NCBI RefSeq assembly: GCF_013409625.1
Contig: NZ_JACCBF010000001.1
Coordinates: 2,855,001-2,919,000, forward strand
Reading direction: 5' to 3'
Length of the DNA stretch: 64,000 nt
Source: Nocardioides kongjuensis
GTDB taxonomy: Bacteria; Actinomycetota; Actinomycetes; Propionibacteriales; Nocardioidaceae
Part shown: positions 52,184-60,315 of the stretch, in pieces
How positions within the stretch are numbered: the stretch's first letter is position 1
Layout: every line of letters starts with the position of its first letter
Notes under the pieces: model-generated
The model's input: only the letters and a program-made list of their open reading frames with translations
Told to the model about the DNA's origin: nothing
Databases searched by the model: none
Program-made: the position numbers and the translations under genes

Positions 52184-55100
52184 GTGAATGGTGCTGCTTC
52201 TGAGTTCCTGAACGTGCGTGAGACGGCCAAGCGGCTGGCCGTGCACGAGAACACCGTGCGGGCGTACGCCAAGCAGGGATTGCTCCCGGATGCGCGGGTG
52301 CCGGGGACGTCGTTCTACAGGTTCCGTGCGAGCGACGTGGAGCGCCTCAGAGCGCAGCGCGGAGCGCCCGCCGTGAGTCTTGCTGCCGAACGACGAACCG
52401 CCAGTCCCGAATATGCGACTGCAAGCCAGCTCGCGCTGTGGCCCCAGACCAACGCGCGCGAAGCTCAGGATCGGCTTCCAGAGTTGGTGCGTAGGCTCTT
52501 GTTCGAGACCCCCGGGGCTGGCCAGATCTCAATTCGGACAGGCGATGGGGTCGCCCTGGCCGGCAAGGACGGCGTAGCGACCCTCGAGCGGCAGACGCAA
52601 TTGCTGCCGGCCGGAACGATCTGGTTCGAGTTCGGCACCGACAAGGACTCCAAGCGCAAAGCCACCAAGGACTACGACGGACGAAAGGGCGAGGCATCGC
52701 AAGATGTCACCTTCGCCTTCGTGACAGTCCGTCGATGGCAAGGCAAGGACTCGTGGGCCGCCGCGCGCCGAGCCGAGAATCTCTTCAAGGATGTCCTCGT
52801 CCTCGATGCGGATGATCTCGAAGCTTGGCTGCAGGTTGCGCCCGCCGCACACCTGTGGATCTCGGAAACTCTCGGTCTTCGCCCCCGGGACGCGCTGACT
52901 CTGGAGACATGGTGGGACCGCTTCTCCGCCGCGACCGAACCGGCTCTTCCGCCGAAGCTCTTCATCGCCGGCCGGGCTAAGGAGGCGCAGCGACTGCGCT
53001 CCCTGCTTGGTGACGAGCCGAGGATTACATCGATCCAGACCGAGTGGGTCGCCGACGGCCTGGGGTTTCTGCATGCGTGCCTTACGCCCGACGACGACAA
53101 CTCGACTGAGCCCGGCGCCGTCACAATCGTCCGGTCGACGGGCGTCTGGGATCGAATGGTGGCACTCCCGGGGCCCGGGATCTTGGTGCCCGACTTTGAC
53201 AATGCAGACGTAGCCCGCGCCCTTGCTAGCGGGAGGCATGTCGTCTCTATCGTCGATAGCGGCTCTGCCGTGCGCCGCAGCGTCGACATTCGCCTGCCGA
53301 GGGTCGGTCGAAACGAGGCGGCCGAGGCCTTCCGAGCAGGCGACGTCGAGTGGCGCCACGCCGATCGCCTCGCGGTACTTGCTCGTCGGAGCATGCCCGC
53401 ATTGGCGCGGCGCCTTTCGCGCTCACCTCGCGTGCAGCAGCCCACGTGGTCCCGGCCACCGCTGGCCGACACGCTCGCCGCACTGATGCTGGCCAGTCGT
53501 TGGACCGATCTACCGGGGGACCTGCACGTCCTGAGCGAGCTGGCCGCAATCCCCGTGGTCGACCTACAGCGCGCTATCGCCGACGCCAGTCGCGGATCCG
53601 ATCCGGCGATCCGGAACGTGAGGAATGTCTTTGTATTCACTTCCTTGGAGGAGGCGTTTCTCGAGTTTGGCAACCGGGTGTCATCAGATCTGGCATCGCG
53701 GTGGGCAGAGATCGCAACCAGCGTTCTCCTGGACCCAAATCCCTATGAAGGCCTCAATTCACACGAGCGGATCGCCGCTCAAATGAAGGGACAGCGCCGA
53801 ACCTATTCTCCTGCCCTGCGGCGCGGCATCGCCGACAGCCTCGCCCTGGCAGGAGCGATCGAATCAGTCCCCGGTGGCACCAATCACGCTTCTTCAGTGG
53901 CCGAACAGGTTGTGCGCGACGTTCTGCGTCAGGTCACTGCCGGCTCCAAGGGTCACACTTGGGGAGCGATCGCCGACGTGCTTCCGCTTCTTGCCGAGGC
54001 CGCTCCAGACACCTTCCTTTCGGCGCTGGAGGATGACCTTGCAACCAGCGAGCCGACCGTCGGCCGCATGTTCCAGGCCATTGACGATCCGCTGGCACTG
54101 GGGCCGTCGGGTCAACAGCATCACCTGTTATGGGCCTTGGAAGTGCTCTGCTGGTCGCCAGACCACCTCGTCCGCGCAACACAGATCCTGAGCGAACTCT
54201 GCCGCTACGAGTTGCCGAAGAACTCGGGCAACAATCCCCTCGCAAGCATGTCGACCGTCCTTTGCGGATGGATTCGGAACACTGGCGCAGATCTTGCAAC
54301 CCGACTCCAAGCGCTCGATGCCAGCCGGATCGTGAGCGAGACGACAGGTTGGGCTTTACTCAAGGCGCTGTGGCCCGACAGCAATGCCTGGGTCTCGCCG
54401 CCCAATGAGCCGCGCTATCAACTCTGGAAACCCCCCAGCGACCGGATGCCGAACAGCGAATGGTTCGCTTTCGCGACGAGCCTGGTCGACCGAGCACTCG
54501 CATGGGTCACGGCAGATCGCACCGCCTTGCCGTGGCTTGTGGAAGCGTTGTCCACGGTGGGCCCGGATGACGCGAATCGGATCATCGAGTTCCTCGAGGA
54601 CGAAGCATCGCGCGGCGACCTGGATGAAGACGTTCGACTTGCCCTGTTCGAACAGGTCCGAGAGACATCAGCGCGGCACGAGCGCTTCCAGGACGCGGAC
54701 TGGGCGATGCCGACGGAGCGACGCGCCCGCTTACACAAACTGGCCGAATTGCTCCAACCTGCTGATGACCTACGCCGGTTCGCATACCTCTTCAGTTGGC
54801 ACCCCGACCTGTCGGGTGCCGACCTGAGCGACTACGAGCACTACCGGACAGCGCTGGAAGCCAAACGGCGTGAAGCACTTGACGTTCTGTTTGCCCGCCC
54901 CGACGCATGGGAACAGCTCGGCGCAGTAGCGGCCCGTGCTGAGGCTCCGACGCAGGTCGGTTGGGCTCTGTCAACCTACGAGCCAATTGATGCTCTCGAC
55001 ACCATGTTGGAATGGCTAGCATCGGATAGCAAAGCGCTCCAGGAAGCCGGGGCAACGTGGGTCCGTAGCCACCTCGCCGTCGATGGACCAGCGGATCTCA

Positions 55101-56161
55101 GGCGAGCACTCGAACGGGGCGACGTGGGGAGCGAGGCCCTGACAAGGTTCGTGCTCAACGTCCCGACGGAGAGCCGGTTCTGGGAGATTCTCCGCGACTT
55201 CCCAGTCGCTGACGAGCTCTTCTGGTCCGAGGCACCTTTCGAGGTGGTTCCCCATGAAGATCTCACTAGTGCTATTGAGTTGCTCCTTGAGCGAGCACGA
55301 GCTTGGTCGGCGATTGCGGTCGCGAGCCACGGCATCTTCGACCCGACAGCGGACCAGAAGAAGCATCTCCCGACCGCAACGCTGGTCCTATCCGTCTTGC
55401 GCGCGGCGATCACTCAGGACCCGGGTCGGGCGGGGATATCACAGATGACCGGCCACTACGTGGGGACATTGCTGGACTACCTAGCCGCAGCCGACGTGTC
55501 GGTTGCCGACCTGGCATCTCTGGAGTTCGGCTATTTCAGGCTTCTCGAGCACAACCGCGAGCCACGTGCCCTTAATCGGGCTCTCGCCTCCGACCCTGCC
55601 GTGTTCGTTGATCTCGTTCAACGCACGTTCCGGGGTGCAAACGAGCCTCTCCGTCAGAGCAAGAGCGCGAATCCGCTAACCGAGCACGCTTGGTGGGTCC
55701 TTCGCGGTTGGCGCGGCTTCCCGGGACGACAGGAGGACGGCACACTCGATCAAGCTGCGATGCAGGAGTGGGTCAAGCAGGCTCGACTGCAACTATCCGA
55801 CCTCGACCGAGCGGACATCGGCGACGAATTGATTGGCCAAACATTTGCTCAGGCGCCGGTCGACGCCGACGGTATCTGGCCACCAGTTCCAGTTCGAGAT
55901 CTCATCGAGTCGATCGGGAGTCGCAACCTAGAGAACGGCGCAATCACCGGCCGACTGAACAGCCGCGGTGTCACCTGGCGTGGTGTCTACGACGGCGGCA
56001 GCCAGGAGCGAACGCTGGCTGAGCAGTACAAGCAATGGAGTCTGGTGGTTCAGGTGCATTGGCCCCGAACTGCACGGATCCTGCGCGCCATTGCAGAGTC
56101 CTACGAACGGGACGCCGTCCGTGAGGACGAACGAGCCCAACTGAACCAAGATCTGGACTGA
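52184..56161 (+). CDS. Giant HTH-fused protein of unknown function, candidate defence effector
   Basis: Protein of 1325 residues. Residues 8-60 are an excisionase/MerR-type helix-turn-helix (LNVRETAKRLAVHENTVRAYAKQGLLPDARV). Residues about 100-215 (IWFEFGTDKDSKRKATKDYDGR, then FAFVTVRRWQGKDSW and LDADDLEAWLQVAPAAHLW) look like a small alpha/beta domain with acidic and lysine residues in nuclease-like order; assignment as PD-(D/E)xK-like is only inference. The remaining 1000 residues are helical repeats rich in Trp and Leu, with no Walker motifs seen. The HTH suggests it represses its own promoter. Codon use is less GC-rich than the surrounding chromosome. Confidence 0.8.
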   Translation: MNGAASEFLNVRETAKRLAVHENTVRAYAKQGLLPDARVPGTSFYRFRASDVERLRAQRGAPAVSLAAERRTASPEYATASQLALWPQTNAREAQDRLPELVRRLLFETPGAGQISIRTGDGVALAGKDGVATLERQTQLLPAGTIWFEFGTDKDSKRKATKDYDGRKGEASQDVTFAFVTVRRWQGKDSWAAARRAENLFKDVLVLDADDLEAWLQVAPAAHLWISETLGLRPRDALTLETWWDRFSAATEPALPPKLFIAGRAKEAQRLRSLLGDEPRITSIQTEWVADGLGFLHACLTPDDDNSTEPGAVTIVRSTGVWDRMVALPGPGILVPDFDNADVARALASGRHVVSIVDSGSAVRRSVDIRLPRVGRNEAAEAFRAGDVEWRHADRLAVLARRSMPALARRLSRSPRVQQPTWSRPPLADTLAALMLASRWTDLPGDLHVLSELAAIPVVDLQRAIADASRGSDPAIRNVRNVFVFTSLEEAFLEFGNRVSSDLASRWAEIATSVLLDPNPYEGLNSHERIAAQMKGQRRTYSPALRRGIADSLALAGAIESVPGGTNHASSVAEQVVRDVLRQVTAGSKGHTWGAIADVLPLLAEAAPDTFLSALEDDLATSEPTVGRMFQAIDDPLALGPSGQQHHLLWALEVLCWSPDHLVRATQILSELCRYELPKNSGNNPLASMSTVLCGWIRNTGADLATRLQALDASRIVSETTGWALLKALWPDSNAWVSPPNEPRYQLWKPPSDRMPNSEWFAFATSLVDRALAWVTADRTALPWLVEALSTVGPDDANRIIEFLEDEASRGDLDEDVRLALFEQVRETSARHERFQDADWAMPTERRARLHKLAELLQPADDLRRFAYLFSWHPDLSGADLSDYEHYRTALEAKRREALDVLFARPDAWEQLGAVAARAEAPTQVGWALSTYEPIDALDTMLEWLASDSKALQEAGATWVRSHLAVDGPADLRRALERGDVGSEALTRFVLNVPTESRFWEILRDFPVADELFWSEAPFEVVPHEDLTSAIELLLERARAWSAIAVASHGIFDPTADQKKHLPTATLVLSVLRAAITQDPGRAGISQMTGHYVGTLLDYLAAADVSVADLASLEFGYFRLLEHNREPRALNRALASDPAVFVDLVQRTFRGANEPLRQSKSANPLTEHAWWVLRGWRGFPGRQEDGTLDQAAMQEWVKQARLQLSDLDRADIGDELIGQTFAQAPVDADGIWPPVPVRDLIESIGSRNLENGAITGRLNSRGVTWRGVYDGGSQERTLAEQYKQWSLVVQVHWPRTARILRAIAESYERDAVREDERAQLNQDLD

Positions 56162-56433
56162 CGCCGCTGGCAGCCCTGGCGATGAGCGCCATGGCCGTCG
56201 CGACGGTCATCGCAATTCAGCGCCCGCGCCTGAGGTCCGTTTCTGCCGTGAACGATCCCGGACCTGCGTCACACCGCCTCGAGAGTCACCTCACGGGCGG
56301 GTCACTGGCAGCACTCGGGGTCGGGAGACCGCCCTCCGAACGGCCGGATCGAGCCCATCACACTAGATTTCTTGCGGACTCTGTGCGGACTGGGAGGGCC
56401 TATACATCCTCTGACCTGCGCAAACCCGCCGGC
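56162..56433. other. Right-end non-coding region of the element
   Basis: No gene is supported. AGGTCCG (56233-56239) and CGGACCT (56259-56265) could pair as a weak terminator for the giant gene. The arm-like repeat of the left end recurs at 56369-56390, 44 bp inside the right att copy. Confidence 0.5.
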
Positions 56434-57507
56434 TCACACGTTGAAGCGGAACTCCACCACGTCACCGTCGGCCATGACGTAGTCCTTGCCCTCCATCCGG
56501 ACCTTGCCGGCCTCCTTGGCCTTGGTCATCGACCCGGCGGCGACGAGGTCGTCGAAGGACACGACCTCGGCCTTGATGAAGCCCTTCTGGAAGTCGGTGT
56601 GGATGACACCGGCGGCCTCGGGGGCCGTGGCGCCCTTGGGGATGGTCCACGCCCGCGACTCCTTGGGGCCGGCGGTGAGGTAGGTCTGCAGGCCGAGGGT
56701 GTCGAAGCCGACACGGGCCAGCACCTCCAGGCCCGGCTCGGTGACGCCGGCCTCGGCGAGGAACTCGGCGGCCTCGTCCTCGTCGAGCTCGATCAGCTCG
56801 GACTCGAACTTCGCGTCCAGGAAGATCGCCTCGGCAGGGGCCACGAGCTCACGCATCTTGTCCTTGAGCGAGTCGTCGGAGAGCTCGTCGGCGTCGCAGT
56901 TGAAGACGTAGATGAACGGCTTGGCGGTCAGGAGCGAGAGCTCGCGCAGGAGCGTGCGATCGATCGAGGTGGCGATGATCGGCGTGCCGGCCTCGAGCGC
57001 CTCCTTGGCCTCCTTGGCGGCCTCGAGGTTGGCGGCGAGCTCCTTGACCTTGCGCGCCTCCTTCTCCAGGCGTACGACGGCCTTCTCCACCGTCTCGAGG
57101 TCGGCGAGGATCAGCTCGGTCTGGATGGTGGAGATGTCGTTGCCGGGGTTGACCTCGCCGTCGACGTGGGTGACGTCCTCGTCGCGGAAGACGCGGGTCA
57201 CCTGGCAGATGGCGGCGGACTCGCGGATGTGGGCGAGGAACTTGTTGCCGAGACCCTCACCCTGGGAGGCGCCGCGGACGATGCCGGCGATGTCGACGAA
57301 CTCGACGGTGGCGGGCAGCTGGCGCTCGGAGCCGAAGATCTCGGCGAGCTGGGCCAGGCGCGGGTCGGGCACGCCGACGACACCCACGTTCGGCTCGATG
57401 GTGGCGAACGGGTAGTTCGCCGCGAGGACGTCGTTCTTGGTCAACGCGTTGAAGAGCGTCGACTTGCCTGCGTTGGGGAGACCGACGATGCCGATGGTGA
57501 GTGCCAC
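56434..57507 (-). CDS. ychF: YchF/OLA1-type redox-regulated ATPase
   Basis: Protein of 357 residues, full length. The G1 motif GLPNAGKSTLFNALT is at residues 8-22, and the changed G4 motif (NCDADEL in place of NKxD) gives ATP preference, as known for YchF. A coiled coil (EKEARKVKELAANLEAAKEAKE) and the C-terminal TGS domain (FIKAEVVSFDDLV) follow. It binds ribosomes and affects translation and stress response. Its last five residues, FRFNV, are encoded by the att core of the element and are kept intact after insertion. Confidence 0.97.
   Translation of the reverse strand: MALTIGIVGLPNAGKSTLFNALTKNDVLAANYPFATIEPNVGVVGVPDPRLAQLAEIFGSERQLPATVEFVDIAGIVRGASQGEGLGNKFLAHIRESAAICQVTRVFRDEDVTHVDGEVNPGNDISTIQTELILADLETVEKAVVRLEKEARKVKELAANLEAAKEAKEALEAGTPIIATSIDRTLLRELSLLTAKPFIYVFNCDADELSDDSLKDKMRELVAPAEAIFLDAKFESELIELDEDEAAEFLAEAGVTEPGLEVLARVGFDTLGLQTYLTAGPKESRAWTIPKGATAPEAAGVIHTDFQKGFIKAEVVSFDDLVAAGSMTKAKEAGKVRMEGKDYVMADGDVVEFRFNV
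56438..56452. repeat. attR core inside the 3' end of ychF
   Basis: ACGTTGAAGCGGAAC, identical to 34205-34219. On the minus strand it encodes the last codons of YchF. Confidence 0.85.
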
Positions 57508-57530
57508 GGGCGGATTCTAGGGCGGTACGA

Positions 57531-57564
57531 CGAGGGGACCCGAATCACCGCTCGGGTCCCCTCG
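57531..57564 (-). terminator. Hairpin terminator after the metalloprotease gene
   Basis: A perfect 13-bp stem (CGAGGGGACCCGA and its complement) with an 8-nt loop. It lies 40 bp beyond the stop codon of the protease gene and just before ychF. Confidence 0.8.
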
Positions 57565-57603
57565 CCGCTCACCGCGGACTCACCGCAGGCTCACCTGAGG
57601 GAG

Positions 57604-58422
57604 TCAGGAGCCGTACAGCGCCCGCGCACCGGCCGCGTCGGACGCCTGGAACTCCAGGTCGGCCGAGCCGCCGTTGCACTGGGGGTAGTGCATGATCGAG
57701 GAGGAGTCGTACGGCGTCAGCGGCCGCCAGTTGTTGTCCTCGAAGCAGGTGCCGGCCTCCGGCCGGGTGTGCTCGTGCCGGAAGCCGAGCGTGTGGCCGA
57801 GCTCGTGGCCGAGGATGTCGCCGGGCTCCCAAGTGCCGGAGGTCCAGATCGAGTCGTCGACGAGGACGTTGCGCTGCCGCTTCGGCGTGCTCGGGAAGAA
57901 CGCGCGCGCGATGTACTGCGTGGTCGCGACCGGCTCCACCGAGAAGAGGATCGAGTTGTTGCGGGTCGTGCACTTGCCGTCCTGGGCGGGGACGTAGACG
58001 AAGTCGATCTTCGACGACGCGGCCTCCCAGAGCCCGGCACCGGCGCTCATCGCGGCGACGATGTCGTCGTGGCGGGTGCCGAACTTGGTGCTCACGCAGT
58101 AGGTCAGGTTGGCGACCTGCGAGGCGCTCCACTTGTCGTCGACGCCGTTGACGGTGTTGACGATGAGGCCGTCGACCGGGCTGCTCTCCGGTCCGACCAG
58201 GCGCTCGTAGAACTTCTTGAGGTCGCCCTTGGTGCTGATCGCCTCGTCGCCGTTGACGACGTAGGCACCGTCGACGTCGACGTACGTCGAGGCCTCGAAC
58301 TCCTTGTAGGTCGGCGCGCCCGTGCTGTCGGCATCGGCGGCGGTCGACACGGTCGCGCCCGCGAAGGCTGCGACCAGGCACGCGACTCCGGCGGAGATCT
58401 TGTGGACCCGGGAAGACAACAT
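57604..58422 (-). CDS. Secreted metzincin (matrixin-like) zinc metalloprotease
   Basis: Protein of 272 residues. A Sec signal peptide with the hydrophobic core AGVACLVAAFAGATVST covers residues 1-30. The metzincin zinc motif is HELGHTLGFRHEH near residue 205, and the Met-turn is SSIMHYP about 30 residues later, which defines the family. Three cysteine positions (LTYCVST, GKCTTRN, GTCFEDN, plus PQCNGG) may form disulfides. It is exported and should degrade proteins outside the cell. The ATG at 58422 follows GAAAGG. Single gene with its own terminator. Confidence 0.9.
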   Translation of the reverse strand: MLSSRVHKISAGVACLVAAFAGATVSTAADADSTGAPTYKEFEASTYVDVDGAYVVNGDEAISTKGDLKKFYERLVGPESSPVDGLIVNTVNGVDDKWSASQVANLTYCVSTKFGTRHDDIVAAMSAGAGLWEAASSKIDFVYVPAQDGKCTTRNNSILFSVEPVATTQYIARAFFPSTPKRQRNVLVDDSIWTSGTWEPGDILGHELGHTLGFRHEHTRPEAGTCFEDNNWRPLTPYDSSSIMHYPQCNGGSADLEFQASDAAGARALYGS

Positions 58423-58492
58423 GCAAGAACCTTTCGGTGGAAGGGGTGGATCGGCGCTCATCGAAGCGCCGTCACCCCTCCCCCGCCAAGAC

Positions 58493-59611
58493 TCAGAAAC
58501 CGGCAGCTCCCGACGTTGCAGGAACATGAGCCGGGTCCATCGCCCCGATGTGCTGCTCGGACTCGACCAGCCCCTCGTCCGAGGGCTTCACGCCCTGCTT
58601 GAACACCCGGTCGCGCTGCTTCTCGCGTACGTCGTGGTGCGCCTCGGCCGGGATGTCGAAGCCGAAGTGCGCCTGCGCCTCGCGCACGCCCCACACCCGG
58701 TCGCTCCTCGGAGGGATGCCGAGGATGGCGGGCGCGGCGATCTCCACGGCCTGCGGCGCGAGCAGCTCGAACAGTGCCAGGCGGGCGTTCATCGAGCGCT
58801 CGAACAGCTTGTGCAGCGCCTTGTTGCCGACCAGAGCGACGAGGTCGACCACACGCCCCTGCTGCAGGTTCGCCATGTCGCGCATGTACCTCGGGTAGGT
58901 CGAGATGACGCCCTTGCTCATCAGCCACATGGCCGGCGCGAGCAGCCTCTTCTGCCAGCCCGGCATGCTCGGCGGCAGCGCGACGTCGAGCGGGATGATG
59001 AAGTGGATCATGTCCTGCGCGGCCTCGGAGGCGGCCAGGCGCGGACGCCACTGCTCGAAGTAGCGGTGCACCTCGGCGCGCGTGGTCGGCACCTGCGCGG
59101 GGTCGATCGTCTGCAGCTGGGCGATCTCGGCGCACTCGGCCCAGAACCGGTCCTCCTCGGCCTCCGTCAGCTTGCCGGGGCCGAACATCTCGTAGCACTT
59201 GAGGATCGAGTGCCAGGCGGTCACGTGGATCCACAGCTGGGAGGAGGAGCTGTTGGCGTCGTACGTGCTGCCGGTGACGGGGTCGTGCCCGACCGCCTTC
59301 GAGTGCACCTTGACCAGCACGTCGGCCGCCCTGGCGGTCTGCTCTGCGCCACCGAAGAGCTGCATCGCGAAGTAGCGCAGGGTGCGGCCGTAACGGGTCG
59401 AGGGCCGGTACTTCACGCCGCCGGACTGCACGACCGCGGCCGCGAGGTTGGGGTCGAAGTGCTCGATGGTCACGGCACGCGCGAAGCCGAGGACGTACGA
59501 CGTCGGGTGCGACCACACCTTCCACGACACCGACTCGGGCCCGAGGAAGCCGTAGTCGGCCATCGGCTCGTAGGCGGCGAGCATCTGCTTGCGGGTCTGG
59601 ACACCGAACAT
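58493..59611 (-). CDS. DUF2236 / MpaB-family oxygenase
   Basis: Protein of 372 residues. The family block is WKVWSHPTSYVLGFARAVTIEHFDPNLAAAVV, followed by RTLRYFAMQLFGG and VHSKAVGHDPVTGSTYDAN. The latter contains the conserved histidine of the heme-binding MpaB and latex-clearing (Lcp) group. Activity is oxygen-dependent oxidation of a hydrophobic substrate, but which one is unknown. The start ATG 59611 is chosen because GAGGAG lies 7 bp upstream. It diverges from a TetR-type regulator that likely controls it. Confidence 0.88.
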   Translation of the reverse strand: MFGVQTRKQMLAAYEPMADYGFLGPESVSWKVWSHPTSYVLGFARAVTIEHFDPNLAAAVVQSGGVKYRPSTRYGRTLRYFAMQLFGGAEQTARAADVLVKVHSKAVGHDPVTGSTYDANSSSSQLWIHVTAWHSILKCYEMFGPGKLTEAEEDRFWAECAEIAQLQTIDPAQVPTTRAEVHRYFEQWRPRLAASEAAQDMIHFIIPLDVALPPSMPGWQKRLLAPAMWLMSKGVISTYPRYMRDMANLQQGRVVDLVALVGNKALHKLFERSMNARLALFELLAPQAVEIAAPAILGIPPRSDRVWGVREAQAHFGFDIPAEAHHDVREKQRDRVFKQGVKPSDEGLVESEQHIGAMDPAHVPATSGAAGF

Positions 59612-59641
59612 CCCGGCACTCCTCATCTGATTGCTACAGGC

Positions 59642-59664
59642 GTGTAGGTTCACAAACTTTACAC
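59642..59664. promoter_or_regulatory. Probable TetR operator
   Basis: GTGTA (59642) and TACAC (59660) are inverted around a 13-bp AT-rich centre in the divergent gap between the oxygenase and TetR genes. Symmetry is partial. Confidence 0.45.
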
Positions 59665-59685
59665 CAGTGGAATATTGTCGAGCGG

Positions 59686-60315
59686 GTGAAGGACGTCACG
59701 CCACCCAAGCGCCGCTACGCCAAGCGGCTGCCCGTCGAGAAGCGCCGCGAGCACCTGCTCGACGCCGCCTCGCGGGTGCTGGTGCGCGAGGGCTACGAGA
59801 AGGTCACGATCGAGGCGATCGCCCGCGAGGCCGACGTGACCCGGCCGGTCGTCTACGCGGCCTACGACGGTCTCGAGCCGCTCCTGCACGCCCTCCTCGA
59901 CCGCACCCAGCGCCGGGCGCTGGCCTCCGCGCTGCAGCTGATGCCGGAGCGCACCTTCGAGGGCGAGGTCGACGAGTGGATCCTGGCGGCCGCGGGCGGA
60001 CTGATCGACGTGGTCCAGCGCGAGCCGGAGACCTGGCGCCCGGTCCTCGGCCTGACCCAGAACGCGCCCGCGATCGTGCGCGAGCGCATCGAGTCGACCC
60101 GCGAGCTGGTCCGCGGCTACGTCGCCGACGCGCTGCAGGTCGGCCTCGAGCGCCGCGGCGGGCCCGACGTCGACGTCGACGTGCTCGCCCACCTCGTCAT
60201 GATCACGGCCGAGCACTTCGGGCGGCTGGTCCTCGACCAGCCGGAGAAGTACGGCAAGGAGCGGCTGGTCGGCGCGCTGGAGGGCCTGCTCAGCGCCACG
60301 CTGCCCCCGGCCTGA
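59686..60315 (+). CDS. TetR-family transcriptional regulator
   Basis: Protein of 209 residues. The DNA-binding domain is REHLLDAASRVLVREGYEKVTIEAIAREADVTRPVVYAAYDGLEPLL, with a YAAYDG recognition helix near the N-terminus. The rest is the ligand-binding helix bundle. It begins at GTG 59686. Divergent placement and the palindrome at 59642 point to control of the DUF2236 oxygenase gene. It converges on the RibD-like gene with no gap. Confidence 0.9.
   Translation: MKDVTPPKRRYAKRLPVEKRREHLLDAASRVLVREGYEKVTIEAIAREADVTRPVVYAAYDGLEPLLHALLDRTQRRALASALQLMPERTFEGEVDEWILAAAGGLIDVVQREPETWRPVLGLTQNAPAIVRERIESTRELVRGYVADALQVGLERRGGPDVDVDVLAHLVMITAEHFGRLVLDQPEKYGKERLVGALEGLLSATLPPA

Larger units (their letters stand above)
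34205..56452. mobile_element. Integrative mobilisable element inserted at the 3' end of ychF
   Basis: The element is bounded by direct repeats of ACGTTGAAGCGGAAC at 34205 and 56438; including flanks, 18 of 19 positions agree. Both copies encode the YchF C-terminus Phe-Arg-Phe-Asn-Val-stop on the minus strand, so integration leaves ychF intact and strands the original 3' end at 34201. Inside are integrase, excisionase-like protein, XRE regulator, MobF relaxase and restriction/defence cargo. No coupling protein or secretion genes are visible, so it likely needs a helper to transfer. Length is about 22.2 kb. Confidence 0.85.

Noticed and set aside
56182..58602. Long open frame of 806 codons on the plus strand
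   Set aside because: It is antisense to ychF and the metalloprotease gene, both of which are clear, and crosses the att site and a terminator.
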